Source: Prochlorothrix sp035285005
GTDB lineage: Bacteria; Cyanobacteriota; Cyanobacteriia; Prochlorotrichales; Prochlorotrichaceae
Direction of reading: 5' to 3'
Length of the DNA: 39,183 nucleotides
NCBI GenBank assembly: GCA_035285005.1
Contig: JAYKIB010000088.1
Coordinates: forward strand, 1-39,183
Part shown: positions 8,233 to 17,023 of the stretch, in pieces
Numbering within the stretch: the first letter of the stretch is position 1
How the letters are laid out: each line of letters begins with the position of its first letter
Notes under the pieces: model-generated
What the model was told of the DNA's origin: nothing
What the model saw: the letters and a program-made list of their open reading frames with translations, nothing else
Database searches by the model: none
Made by a program: the position numbers and the translations under genes

Positions 8233-8724
8233 GATGACCTTAGCATCCCGGTTAGTCGGTAAAAACTGGGTGGGGTGCCGGAGGGAGACACCGATCATTT
8301 CGCCAAAACAGCGAGCATTCATGGAACTGAATTTCATGGTTCGAGGTTTGCGAATGGGGTTTGCCGTTGGGGTTTATCGCCGGGATTTACCGTCGGTCAG
8401 GATTGCAGCCGGAACTGCGGGTTTAAGTCGAAGCTACGCGGCAAGCTATCGGTCCGTTGCCGGAATTCAGGGTCGATAAGAGCCCAGATCGTGCTCAGTA
8501 TAGTCCAAGGATTCCCTAGATCAGGGATTTTTCAGGAATTGCACCAGGGGTCCGAGCCGACTGCTAGGATTTGTTAAGCACCCTGGGGTACCTCGATTCA
8601 GGGTGGGGACAGCTTTGCCCCCCACAGAACCCTGACGTTGACGGGAGTTACTGAACAAAAATTGGCATTCGTTGAGGTGCCCCGCAAGGTGGGTTTTTAA
8701 AGATGAAGTTCTACGTAAATCCCT
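8233..8724. other. Divergent intergenic region between the PG-binding gene and sufU
   Basis: This 492-bp region separates divergent genes and must hold both promoters. It contains one type 1 repeat (8585-8684, listed separately) and no further convincing gene. The part 8338-8480 is GC-rich with G-rich imperfect repeats (GGGTTT, GGGGTTTA). No clear -35/-10 pair was identified. Confidence 0.5.
8585..8684 (+). repeat. Type 1 palindromic repeat, copy upstream of sufU
   Basis: Begins GGGGTACCTCGATTCAG, has the central stem GTGGGG...CCCCCAC with loop ACAGCTTTG, continues ACAGAACCCTGACGTTGACGG and ends GTTGAGGTGCCCC. The outer arms are inverted relative to each other. It ends 40 nt before the sufU start, so it lies in or near the sufU promoter/leader. 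Confidence 0.7.
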
Positions 8725-9231
8725 ATGGCCTTGGACAACCTTCGGGATCTCTACCAACAGGTGATCCTGGAACATTACAAAAAACCTAAACACCGAGGGC
8801 GGGCCAACCCCGCCCATCGTCAACAGCGGGGCCACAATCCCTCCTGCGGTGACACGATCGAACTCACCCTCACCCTAAACGAGGACCGCAATCGTATTGA
8901 AAGTGCCAAATTTGAAGGCGAAGGTTGTGCCATTTCGATGGCTTCTGCGGACCTCATGGCTGGAGCAATTCAAGGAAAAACGATCGAAGAAGCGCTGGCC
9001 ATGGTGGAGACTTTCCAGGCCATGATGAAAGGACAGGAAGAATTCCCCAAAGCCCACCGCAAGCTGAATGTGATGCAAGGTGTGGCCCAGTTTCCAGTCC
9101 GAATTAAGTGCGCGAACCTTACCTGGCATGCCCTGCGAGCTGCCCTGGAAGGAGAGGACAAGGGGGTGGATGGCTCCGAGTTGCTGTCCGATGCCTTCAT
9201 TAGCACAGAAGACGACGAGCCAGGGGTGTAG
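8725..9231 (+). CDS. sufU: SufU-type Fe-S cluster assembly scaffold/sulfur acceptor
   Basis: An IscU/SufU-like protein that receives sulfur from a cysteine desulfurase (SufS) for iron-sulfur cluster building. Over 168 aa it has the ligand set Cys41 and Asp43 (NPSCGD), Cys68 (GEGCAIS) and Cys129 (RIKCANLTWHAL). The roughly 20-residue insert between the second and third cysteines separates SufU from IscU, and the HSC66/HscA-recognition LPPVK motif of IscU is absent. In Bacillus SufU these residues bind zinc and take part in persulfide transfer. No other suf gene is adjacent; the sufBCDS genes must lie elsewhere. The ATG has no clear ribosome binding site. Confidence 0.92.
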   Translation: MALDNLRDLYQQVILEHYKKPKHRGRANPAHRQQRGHNPSCGDTIELTLTLNEDRNRIESAKFEGEGCAISMASADLMAGAIQGKTIEEALAMVETFQAMMKGQEEFPKAHRKLNVMQGVAQFPVRIKCANLTWHALRAALEGEDKGVDGSELLSDAFISTEDDEPGV

Positions 9232-9502
9232 TCTAAGTCGCCAGCGGGAAAATACACGACAGCACCCCTCAACGCGTCCGAACCACCCAGGGTAGTTTCA
9301 TAAAACCGCTAGAACCTCGTAACCTCGTCGAGGGACTTGTAACAGAGGCCAGATTCTTGGCCTAGGAAGGGGCTAAAACCCTGATTATGCCGTGGCCAAA
9401 TTCTTGATGAAACCACCCTGCTTTACCAGGGAGGCGGGGGGATTCGCTTCGGTTGCCAAATATCCTCTCAGTTCTAAAACTTTAAGTTCTACGTGCCGCG
9501 TT

Positions 9503-10048
9503 ATGTCGATCGTTGTTGAATTTCTAGATCTTGCCAAATGGCTGGCGATCGCCACGCTTCTGGCTTTGATTGTGACGGTGGTAGCCTTTCGCAAGGAGTG
9601 GGGCATTCGGTTCCGCTTGGTGGGGGTCACCAGCTTTCTCGTAGTCTTGGTCGTTGGCAGTTTTGCCCTCAGCCTGGGCCTATACCAACACACAGAAGTG
9701 GAGGGGGCCGCTCCCTACACCGTGACCTATGATACGGGCGGAACCCATGCGGTCATTCGGGTCGATGAGTCGATCGATCCAGAGACCCTAGAAGCAACCC
9801 TGCGCCAAGCCGCCTTTGGTCTGTTCTCCTCAGGTCGCTACGCCCAACCGGGTGAATCTAAACTTGTTGTGCGGGCGCGGACCGTCATTCACCCCAGACC
9901 CGGCATCTCCCAGCCGCTTTTTCTCGGTGAAGTACGTCGATCGCTCTTCCAGCGGGCCGACGAAAACATGGAAATCAGCCTAGATCTGGACCAATTCCAG
10001 ATTTTGCAGCGCTACCGGGAAACTTCTGGGGCCCCAATCCAGTCTTGA
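9503..10048 (+). CDS. Ycf51-like membrane protein (DUF2518)
   Basis: Resembles the Ycf51/DUF2518 family of cyanobacteria and some algal plastids, of unknown function. With the start at 9503 (MSIVVEFLDLAKWL) it is 181 aa with two N-terminal transmembrane helices (about 7-25 and 38-58) joined by the charged turn FRKEWGIRFRLVG. A soluble domain follows, containing YDTGGTHAVIRV and the motif LFLGEVRRSLFQRADENM. The open frame continues upstream to 9392, but that part is rich in Lys/Ser/Cys and overlaps degenerate repeat sequence, so the later start is preferred. Family assignment rests on memory of homologues with the same WGIRFRLVG and GEVRRSL segments. Confidence 0.75.
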   Translation: MSIVVEFLDLAKWLAIATLLALIVTVVAFRKEWGIRFRLVGVTSFLVVLVVGSFALSLGLYQHTEVEGAAPYTVTYDTGGTHAVIRVDESIDPETLEATLRQAAFGLFSSGRYAQPGESKLVVRARTVIHPRPGISQPLFLGEVRRSLFQRADENMEISLDLDQFQILQRYRETSGAPIQS

Positions 10049-10741
10049 AAAACGAAAGGCATTTGAGTTGCACGAGACCTGGGTCATGCCAGCCCACCCA
10101 GGGCTCGCTAAGTTCCCCGCAACGCAGTCTTAAGACGGTGCACAGAGATTGCGTTCCCGGACAGTCGTGATAAAAGAATTCAGGGTTATGCTGACCCTAG
10201 CCTTTTCCCACGGAACATTATCCTAGACGAGCGTTCTACATTGACCAGATGCAAAGCCCCGATCAGACCGATCGGGTCATGAGCGGGTAGCCAATCCTAC
10301 GCTTAGAAAAGACCGTTTCCCCGTCTCCCGGGGGAACAGGCTCCAGCCAATCTCCATTTTGCAAAAACCGCATCTCCCATCTCCTCTGCTTCGCCAGTTT
10401 GCCCTATCCCGTGGGTGAGTTCAGTTTTAGATGATGTGAACTCCAGAGCACCTCGATTAATTGTGTCGGGCGGCGGAGCCGCCCGACACAACCCTGATTC
10501 TGCTGTAGACACTCCGGTGAAAATTTGAATTGATCGAGGTGCCCTCCAGATATGGAATAGGGAAACGAACATCACAGCCCTGTTTATCTAAGTAGACCGG
10601 GGTAATTACCCTGTGTTGAACAGTCACGCTGCTGCTAGGGTTCCAGCCATTTTCAGTTCGGCTTATTTGGCCCGATCTACTTAGCCCTCGACGGTAATCC
10701 CAGCCCTACGCAATCAATTCTGCTGGAGGTTTTCCTGACCT
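10049..10741. other. 693-bp intergenic region before the DUF928 gene
   Basis: No gene was recognised. The region holds a type 1 repeat at 10446-10546 (listed separately) and an imperfect inverted repeat CCCGATC...GATCGGG near 10258-10278. A 90-codon minus-strand open frame across 10303-10575 runs over the repeat and has no protein-like character. Confidence 0.55.
10446..10546 (+). repeat. Type 1 palindromic repeat, well conserved copy
   Basis: Outer arms GAGCACCTCGATTAATT and AATTGATCGAGGTGCCCTC are inverted repeats. The central perfect stem is TTGTGTCGGGCGGC / GCCGCCCGACACAA with loop GGA. Between centre and right arm comes CCCTGATTCTGCTGTAGACA. This copy shows the family layout most clearly. 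Confidence 0.8.
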
Positions 10742-11593
10742 ATGTGGCAATCACTTTTATCTTCTATTTCGGTCGTCCGGCATGCCCTACAACGATCTCC
10801 TCAACTCCTCAAGTTGGGGTGTATTGCCCCCGCACTGCTGATCAGCTCTGCATTGCTCCCACCCCTCATCGCCGAAGCTGGGACGCCAAGCAATTTGGTC
10901 AGCCTTAAGTTTCCCGACAGCGAAGGGGACGCGCCACGTCGGACTGCGGGAGCTGGCGTACGTGGTGCACCTGCCTGTATCACCACCCATCCTGACCAGA
11001 CCCTCGTGGCTTTAATGCCGAATGACCGGGTCAGTCTCACAGCCTCTGGGCAACCCAGTTTCTTCATCTTTATTCCGCCCAATACAGCACCGGAAGGCGT
11101 GTTTGAGCTGCACCTGGATCAAGAACAGGCCGGAAGTTATGTGGAACGTCTCACCCTGTCGGGGAAGCCGGGATTAGTGGAAGTGAGCGTGCCTCCAGAG
11201 ATTGCCCTCCAACCGGACCAAAGTTATTTCTGGCGTTTTTCCCTCGTGTGCGACAGTCGCGCTCCTGAGAATAATGCGATCGTCCAGGGCTATGTTCAGC
11301 GTACGGAACTCAGTCCAGCGCAGATGGCAGAACTGGAGCAAATTACACCCGGAACCCTGGCTGAGGCTGAATTCTACGCAGAGAATGGTATTTGGCACGA
11401 GGCCACGGCGATCCTCTACGATATTCAGATGGATGCGCCACAACAATGGTCCGAGTGGCTGGGATCGGTTCAGTTGGACTTCTTGATGGATCGGCCCCAG
11501 GATCTCAACGAATCGCCCACCTTTTTTGAAGGAGCACCGGGGCAAACATTTGAATTGTCCAATGTGCCCACACGGGGCTTGATCATGACCTAG
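10742..11593 (+). CDS. DUF928 family exported protein
   Basis: Cyanobacterial DUF928 protein of unknown function. The 283-aa product has a signal peptide with a hydrophobic stretch at about 25-44 (LGCIAPALLISSALLPPLIAEA). The DUF928 core follows: PRRTAGAGVRGAPAC, LVALMPNDRVSLTASGQPSFFIFIP in two segments, YFWRFSLVCDSRAPENN, and a C-terminal helical part with the repeat-like AEFYAENGIWHEATAILYD. The two conserved cysteines (near residues 79 and 177) could form a disulfide in the periplasm. In other cyanobacteria such genes often lie near CHAT or TPR genes; here it stands alone, convergent with comEC and sharing a terminator with it. Confidence 0.88.
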   Translation: MWQSLLSSISVVRHALQRSPQLLKLGCIAPALLISSALLPPLIAEAGTPSNLVSLKFPDSEGDAPRRTAGAGVRGAPACITTHPDQTLVALMPNDRVSLTASGQPSFFIFIPPNTAPEGVFELHLDQEQAGSYVERLTLSGKPGLVEVSVPPEIALQPDQSYFWRFSLVCDSRAPENNAIVQGYVQRTELSPAQMAELEQITPGTLAEAEFYAENGIWHEATAILYDIQMDAPQQWSEWLGSVQLDFLMDRPQDLNESPTFFEGAPGQTFELSNVPTRGLIMT

Positions 11594-11624
11594 GGCAGAC
11601 AACAAAGCTGTCCGTCACGGTGAA

Positions 11625-11655
11625 AAATGCCCCCTGGCAAAGCCAGGGGGCATTT
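11625..11655. terminator. Shared bidirectional terminator of the DUF928 gene and comEC
   Basis: Perfect 14-bp stem AAATGCCCCCTGGC (11625-11638), loop AAA, then GCCAGGGGGCATTT (11642-11655). It lies between two convergent genes, with A/T-rich sequence on both sides. The comEC stop codon (11654-11656) overlaps the stem. Confidence 0.85.
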
Positions 11656-14545
11656 ATATTGGTAAATCGAGATTCATCACCACTAACCCCCGATCTGGAC
11701 TCCAGCGCAATGCCGATTGCTGTGCCCCCCCATAGACCGGAATCCGATGTGCCCGCAGTGCAGCGATCGTCTCGGCTGTGGCTCTGCCGCCCGTGACGAT
11801 CGCTCCTTGCCAGTCCAGCGCCGCAAGGAGATCCGGACTCAGCGCTCCACCGGTCCACCACAACCAGGGCTGACGGGATGGCCATGAAGCTGTGAACTCG
11901 GGTGAGGTGAGGTGAGCAGCCAGATCAACCTGGTCAGCGATCGACAAGTCCACCAAGATTCCATCAAACTGGCCAGACCAGGTCCAAAACCATGCTCCCC
12001 CATCGGGTGTGACATCCTGGGATGCTGCCACTCCTGGGCTTTGGCTGGGCTGACTGAGCTGACTGGGCTGATTCATTTGATGGGTTTGATGGGTTTGACT
12101 CGATCGCCGAGGTGCTCCGATCTGTTGTGCTCCGATCTGTTGTGCTCCGATCTGTTGTGCTCCGATCTGTTGTGGTGCGGTCTGGTACGGGAAAAGAGGG
12201 ACCAGGGTCAAGGGTGATAACTCCAGGGAGTCAGTGGTTAAAGCGCGGTACTCACCTCCCTGGCGCTTCAAGGTCTTCAGGAGGACCGTTTGGAACCACT
12301 GGCTGGCTTCTTGATCGGGAACTGGGCGATCGACACCTGCCTCCGCCCCATTCTCTTCCGCTGGCGACTGCTCTCCAGTGCCCCCCTGCTCCGCCGTCAA
12401 GCCACCCTGAGCCACAGGGACCGCATCCACAAACTGCGTGACCGGAACCTCTGTCAGCAACTGGTTCCAAGCCCTATCCGTGTCCTGAGAACGCACCGTT
12501 CTCACGGCCCAGTCCAAGCGATTCACCCCCTGTTGACGTAGAAAGGGTAGCAAATGATAGTGGACTCGATCGCCACTCCCGCTGTTGATCACCCCCACCT
12601 GTCCTTGATGTTGGACCACGGCTAAGGGCACCCGATCGCCGCGCAGAAATGTAACCTGCTCCCAATGGAGCCGCTGCCACCAGCCTGGTCCCAGCGCCAG
12701 TCCCAGCATTAAGACTCCGATCGCCCCCGCCATCCTTGCCTTCGGACGACCAAACCACCAGCCCAACATCAGGCCATACAACAGCACCACCTGAAGTCCC
12801 GCTAAGGTTCCCACCGCGATCGTGGCACCGGGCAACTGGTTAAATCCAGTCACAAGACTCAGTAAGCTTTGAGCTGGATAGTGGAGCAGCAGGGCCAATC
12901 CTGTTCCCCCTGGAGGCCACAGCACCGCCACCGCCGCACTGAGGATTCCCCCCAGGCTTAGGAGATAGACCCAGGGCAAGGTCACCAGATTAACCACAAG
13001 GGTGTAGGGCGAGAAGAGACCAAAATGAAAAAGTTGCAGGGGTAAGGTCCAGAGGGTTGCAGCCAAGGGCACAGCGATCGCGCTGGCAATTACAGGCGGC
13101 AGTCGATCGAGTCGATCGGCTAGGGGTTGTGCCGTCACCAACAGGCCTAGGGTGGCCAAAAAACTCAACTGAAACCCCAAATCCCGAATCCAAAGGGGCT
13201 GGATCAATAACAGACCGATCGCGCTGAGCAACAGTAACCCCAATGGCTTCACCGACTTGTCCCAGGCCAGTCCCGCTAGGGCTACACTTCCCATAATCAC
13301 CGCCCGCAAAATTGACGGCTGTGCTCCCGTGAGTCCCAAAAAGAGCAGCAGCACCGTGAATCCCAGCCCAAACTGCCCCCGAGGCGATGCCCCTCGCGCC
13401 AGGGCTAAGACCACCCCTAATACCAAAGACACGTGGAACCCAGACGCGGCGATTGTGTGGGCTAGGCCAATACGGGCAAAGGCATCCTGGGTCTCGAAGG
13501 GTAAATCAACCGCCTTACGTCCCAAGGCCATGGCACTGATCAAAGGGGCAGCAGGGCTGGGCAATCCCCAGGCATGGGCTTGCACGATCCGCTGCCGTAG
13601 GGACCAGCCCAGGGTTCGCCAGCGCGGCGCAGCCACCCGATCGATCACTCGCCATGCGGTTAGCCCTGCAAAGGTACCGCGCCGTAACAAGTAGGCCCGA
13701 AAGTCGAATCCGCCGGGATTCGTGGGCGATCGGGGTGTATATAAATTGCCCGCCAGGGTCAGCGACTGGCCGGGCTTGATGCCCGTACCTTGCAGCAGGG
13801 GAACCGTCACATAGAGGGAACCGTTGACCGGCGAGGCGACAGCAACAGGAGCAGGTGAGTTGGCCTCGTTAGCCTGTAAATTGGCCGGCACATTAGTCGG
13901 GAAACCGGCAGATGATCTGGCCTGCGAACTGGTCTGCAAGTGGGCCGGTGCATGTACCGGCGAATTCAGCCACAAACCAGCCGATGCTATGCCCTGCCCA
14001 TTAGCCTGGAGATTCGCTTGCAGATTAGCCGGGGAAGTGGTTTGTGCAGGCATCCGGGTCGTCACCAGGACAGGAGACGGTGCGGAGACCTGAGCCTGGG
14101 GGTGGGAAGTTGCCGATCGATCAGAAGACTGACCGTTAAGCTGCTCCAAAGGCTTGACCTGTTGGCATCGCAACAGAAACCGGACTCGCTGGCTCCGGGT
14201 CAAGCGGGGGGAATCAATGACGGTCCCCGTCACCTCAACCCCCAAACTTCCGCCTGGAGATGGACCTAACATCTGACTAATGTCCTGGGGACCCGGTTGG
14301 GGCAAACGGACCTGAAACATCCCCACCGCTAGCCATGCCACCAGCCCCATCAATATCCAGAGAGGCGGCCTCGGTCCCGTCGGCCACAGGCGGGGCAGCA
14401 CCCCAGCCCCGATCGCACTGCCCAGCACCAAGCCGAGACTGCCCCCAGCCCCCCAAGACTCAAACCCCGGTCTACCCGCCAAGATCAAACCCACCGGGTA
14501 GGCCAATAACAGTAGGGCCATCGGATTAATCCGTGGCGAACTCAT
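11654..14545 (-). CDS. comEC: ComEC/Rec2 DNA uptake channel with degenerate C-terminal domain
   Basis: Inner-membrane channel for single-stranded DNA during natural transformation. With the start at 14545 (MSSPRINPMALLLLAY) it is 963 aa. An N-terminal helix pair is followed by a DUF4131/OB-like region, then a competence domain of many membrane spans at about 330-620 (IGLAHTIAASGFHVSLVLG, LTGAQPSILRAVIMGSVALA). The C-terminal metallo-beta-lactamase-like domain starts near 645 (VVQHQGQVGVINSG) but has RTVRSQDTD where the zinc-binding HxHxDH motif should be. Two low-complexity inserts are unusual: repeated ANLQAN-type sequence at about 162-232, and four QQIGA repeats at about 791-811. An upstream extension to 14623 is Cys-rich and unlikely to be translated. 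Confidence 0.92.
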   Translation of the reverse strand: MSSPRINPMALLLLAYPVGLILAGRPGFESWGAGGSLGLVLGSAIGAGVLPRLWPTGPRPPLWILMGLVAWLAVGMFQVRLPQPGPQDISQMLGPSPGGSLGVEVTGTVIDSPRLTRSQRVRFLLRCQQVKPLEQLNGQSSDRSATSHPQAQVSAPSPVLVTTRMPAQTTSPANLQANLQANGQGIASAGLWLNSPVHAPAHLQTSSQARSSAGFPTNVPANLQANEANSPAPVAVASPVNGSLYVTVPLLQGTGIKPGQSLTLAGNLYTPRSPTNPGGFDFRAYLLRRGTFAGLTAWRVIDRVAAPRWRTLGWSLRQRIVQAHAWGLPSPAAPLISAMALGRKAVDLPFETQDAFARIGLAHTIAASGFHVSLVLGVVLALARGASPRGQFGLGFTVLLLFLGLTGAQPSILRAVIMGSVALAGLAWDKSVKPLGLLLLSAIGLLLIQPLWIRDLGFQLSFLATLGLLVTAQPLADRLDRLPPVIASAIAVPLAATLWTLPLQLFHFGLFSPYTLVVNLVTLPWVYLLSLGGILSAAVAVLWPPGGTGLALLLHYPAQSLLSLVTGFNQLPGATIAVGTLAGLQVVLLYGLMLGWWFGRPKARMAGAIGVLMLGLALGPGWWQRLHWEQVTFLRGDRVPLAVVQHQGQVGVINSGSGDRVHYHLLPFLRQQGVNRLDWAVRTVRSQDTDRAWNQLLTEVPVTQFVDAVPVAQGGLTAEQGGTGEQSPAEENGAEAGVDRPVPDQEASQWFQTVLLKTLKRQGGEYRALTTDSLELSPLTLVPLFPYQTAPQQIGAQQIGAQQIGAQQIGAPRRSSQTHQTHQMNQPSQLSQPSQSPGVAASQDVTPDGGAWFWTWSGQFDGILVDLSIADQVDLAAHLTSPEFTASWPSRQPWLWWTGGALSPDLLAALDWQGAIVTGGRATAETIAALRAHRIPVYGGAQQSALRWSPDRGLVVMNLDLPI
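12113..12172 (-). repeat. Perfect 15-bp tandem repeat, four units, inside comEC
   Basis: TGCTCCGATCTGTTG occurs four times without mismatch at 12113, 12128, 12143 and 12158. It is in frame and adds one QQIGA pentapeptide per unit to the C-terminal domain of ComEC. Neighbouring GATGGGTTT repeats (about 12078-12098) make the segment a local low-complexity block. Confidence 0.97.
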
Positions 14546-14682
14546 GATCAATGCGACTCCCTGACAACAGGATCGGAAGGAACAGCGCGTTAACGGACAA
14601 AAAATTCTGCATCGGAGGCACAACCACGCCCTGATTAAGATGCCAGGACACGGACATCAGGTCCTCTACCCCAGTTACTATA

Positions 14683-14783
14683 GGGCACCTCGATTAATTG
14701 TGGGGGAGCGGCTTCGCCGCTCCCCCACAACCCTGATTCTTGCGTCGGTCACTGGGCAAAAATTGGAATCTTTCGAGATGGTT
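14683..14783 (+). repeat. Type 1 palindromic repeat between dnaK-like gene and comEC
   Basis: Begins AGGGCACCTCGATTAATTG and has the perfect central stem TGGGGGAGCGGC / GCCGCTCCCCCA with loop TTC. It continues CAACCCTGATTCTTGCGTCGG, then AAAAATTGGAAT and a decayed right end TTTCGAGATGG. The stem sequence differs from the other copies yet pairs perfectly. Confidence 0.8.
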
Positions 14784-14807
14784 CGTAATAGTGCTGTGCA
14801 AGACAGG

Positions 14808-14847
14808 AGTTGACCCGCCGCAGGCGTGTTAACTCGGCGGGTCAACT
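14808..14847. terminator. Strong inverted repeat downstream of the dnaK-like gene
   Basis: AGTTGACCCGCCG (14808-14820) and CGGCGGGTCAACT (14835-14847) form a perfect 13-bp stem with a 14-nt loop, about 100 nt past the stop of the minus-strand dnaK-like gene and before comEC. There is no long T-tract. A terminator is the likeliest role; a dimeric protein-binding site is possible. Confidence 0.5.
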
Positions 14848-14947
14848 TCCCGTATCCAACCCATCTGCAAGATACTGCATACCCCTAACCTGGGGCGATC
14901 GCTACGACGGTATAGCCATCTCCCAGAACCCTTGCCATGCCCAATGC

Positions 14948-16621
14948 CTAACTGTCCTCTGACTCCACATCCAGCGTTAAGGGTTCCATGGCCTCTGCAT
15001 TGGGTGAGATGGCCGAGTCCGCATCCTCCAGGTCTGCGACATCTACCGCCATGGCATCCTCCAGCCCAGCCTGGGCAATCCACTCCTGCATCTCCTTAGG
15101 ACTCATAAAAAGCTCGTCCAGCCGCGATCGAGACTGCTCAATCTCCGCACTGGACAGACGACTGGTTTCCAAGCCCCCCACCTCCAGGCTTTTCTGCTGG
15201 CCTTGGCTTTTCTCCGTCGCCGTGACGGTCAGGATCCCATTGATATCGAAGTCAAAATTCACTTCCACAGTCACTTCACCCGCTGGGAGCGAGGGCAAAT
15301 CCTCCAAGGTAAAAGTCCCGAGGGGAACATTCTCATTGGCGCGCGGGTTTTCTCCCTGGAACACCTCAATTTCGACCACCTTCTGATTCGGCGACATTGT
15401 GGAGTAAAGCTCCGATTGGGATGTGGGAATGGTCGTATTGCGCGGGATGATCGTGCTGAAAATATTGGAGTTCACTCCCATTGGTGTTATCTGAGCGGTG
15501 GCAATCCCCAGGGAATGGGGAGTCACATCCACCAGAATGGCACTCACCGCTGCCCCGGTCATCATACCCGCTTGCATGGCAGCCCCCAAGGCTACACAGA
15601 GGTCTGGCTGTACCGTTGCATTGGGTTCCTGGCCAAGATGTTCCGCCACCAATTGGCGTACCAGGGGAATGCGCGTGGAGCCGCCCACGAGAATGACACG
15701 ATCGAGGTCGTCTGCTGTCAATTTTGCATCTTCCAGCGCCTGATCAATCAGGGTGAGCGTCCCCTCCAGCAGGGAACGGATCAAGGTCTCAAACGTCTCG
15801 CGGCTGATCTCCGTTTCTAAGTGCAGCGCCTTGGCCCCCTCCCGCCCCAGGAACCCTTCCCGCACCGTCACATAGGCATGGGAACTAAGGCCAATTTTGG
15901 CGGTTTCCGCCGCTCGCAACAGCCGTGCCTCAATACTGGGATCCTTGGGCAGTGGGCTCCCATTCTCTTCATGAAAACGGTGTTGCAGATGCAGTTGCAG
16001 ACGGCGATCGAAGTCATCTCCCCCCAAACGGCTATTCCCTTTCGTGGCCAGCACTTCCGTCATGTCCCCCGTAATCTCCACGATAGAGACATCGAAGGTT
16101 CCCCCACCCAGGTCATAGACCAATACTTTTTCGGTTGTATCCGGATCCTGACTGTCATAGGTCAGAGCTGCCGCCGTTGGTTCATTGAGGATTTGCAGCA
16201 CTTCTAGGCCCGCAATTTCTCCGGCCTCTTTGGTCGCTTGGCGTTGGGCATCGGTAAAGTACGCCGGCACCGTGACCACTGCTTGGGTCACGGTGTCTTC
16301 GAGCATCAGCTCTGCCCGTTCTTTGAGGCTCCGCAGGATAATGGCGGAAATTTCCTGGGGACTGTAGGTTCGATCGCCCAGGGTGGTCACATGATCCGTG
16401 CCCATTTGTCGTTTAATCGATCGCACCGTCCGATCGGGAGCCGCCGCATACTGGTTCAGCGCAGCTCGACCCACCAGCAGTTTGCCATCCGCATCTAAAC
16501 CGACGCAGGACGGTAAGAGTTCATTCCCCTCCTCATCGGTAATGATCCAAGGTTCTCCCTCATCGAGGGTAGCAACCACGGAATTTGTCGTTCCCAAGTC
16601 AATCCCAATCACCTGCGCCAT
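14948..16621 (-). CDS. Hsp70/DnaK-like chaperone with shortened lid
   Basis: ATP-dependent chaperone of the Hsp70 family. The nucleotide-binding domain is complete: phosphate 1 IGIDLGTTNS (5-14), Lys70 in SIKRQMG, NEPTAAAL (146-153), phosphate 2 VYDLGGGTFDVSI (168-180), GNSRLGGDDFDRRL (195-208) and adenosine motif ILVGGSTRIPLV (310-321). The linker/substrate-domain start reads AILVDVTPHSLGIA (361-374), with a His where Leu is usual. At 557 aa it is about 80 residues shorter than a standard DnaK: the helical lid stops after about residue 520 and gives way to an acidic tail. It follows a GrpE-like gene on the same strand. It is distinct from the full-length housekeeping DnaK2 expected elsewhere. 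Confidence 0.9.
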   Translation of the reverse strand: MAQVIGIDLGTTNSVVATLDEGEPWIITDEEGNELLPSCVGLDADGKLLVGRAALNQYAAAPDRTVRSIKRQMGTDHVTTLGDRTYSPQEISAIILRSLKERAELMLEDTVTQAVVTVPAYFTDAQRQATKEAGEIAGLEVLQILNEPTAAALTYDSQDPDTTEKVLVYDLGGGTFDVSIVEITGDMTEVLATKGNSRLGGDDFDRRLQLHLQHRFHEENGSPLPKDPSIEARLLRAAETAKIGLSSHAYVTVREGFLGREGAKALHLETEISRETFETLIRSLLEGTLTLIDQALEDAKLTADDLDRVILVGGSTRIPLVRQLVAEHLGQEPNATVQPDLCVALGAAMQAGMMTGAAVSAILVDVTPHSLGIATAQITPMGVNSNIFSTIIPRNTTIPTSQSELYSTMSPNQKVVEIEVFQGENPRANENVPLGTFTLEDLPSLPAGEVTVEVNFDFDINGILTVTATEKSQGQQKSLEVGGLETSRLSSAEIEQSRSRLDELFMSPKEMQEWIAQAGLEDAMAVDVADLEDADSAISPNAEAMEPLTLDVESEDS

Positions 16622-16736
16622 AGCAATTGTCCATGCTCTTGTGTTTCACGGTTCAGTTTTGCATGCTTGGGCCAACCTACAGGGAGCCAAGATGCCTGAT
16701 GGGGCCATTTTAAATTATTAAGCTTGTGAGCACCTT

Positions 16737-16838
16737 GAGGGCACCTCGATTAATTGGGTTGTGCGGTTTCGCCGCACGCCACAACCCTGATTCTTACGTG
16801 GGTCACGGGACGGAAATTTAGATTAATCGCGGTGACCT
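16737..16838 (+). repeat. Type 1 palindromic repeat between grpE-like and dnaK-like genes
   Basis: Begins GAGGGCACCTCGATTAATTG, has the central hairpin GTGCGGTTTCGCCGCAC, continues CCACAACCCTGATTCTTACG and ends GATTAATCGCGGTGACC. The rest of the 402-bp gap 16622-17023 shows no gene; it could contain a separate promoter for the dnaK-like gene. Confidence 0.8.
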
Positions 16839-17023
16839 TACGCTTACGGACACCATAATTACCCCTGGCCATTATTATCCACTGACAAGCAATCCGCCCG
16901 GGGGATCCCCCAGTGGTCCAACATCCCTCCCTGCACTACTCTTCTGAACATCCAGAGGATCTCCCTGCGAGGATCACCTTGCGCTGTACCGCATTGCCAT
17001 CAATAGGCCCGTTGCCGTACTGC

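Noticed and set aside
9232..9502. Possible further type 1 repeat copy near 9372-9415
   Set aside because: Only the block AAACCCTGATTATGCCGTGG is recognisable; arms and stem are missing, so it was not counted as a copy.
12112..12172. CRISPR-like array from the repeated 15-mers in comEC
   Set aside because: Units are contiguous with no spacers, too short, and in frame with ComEC.
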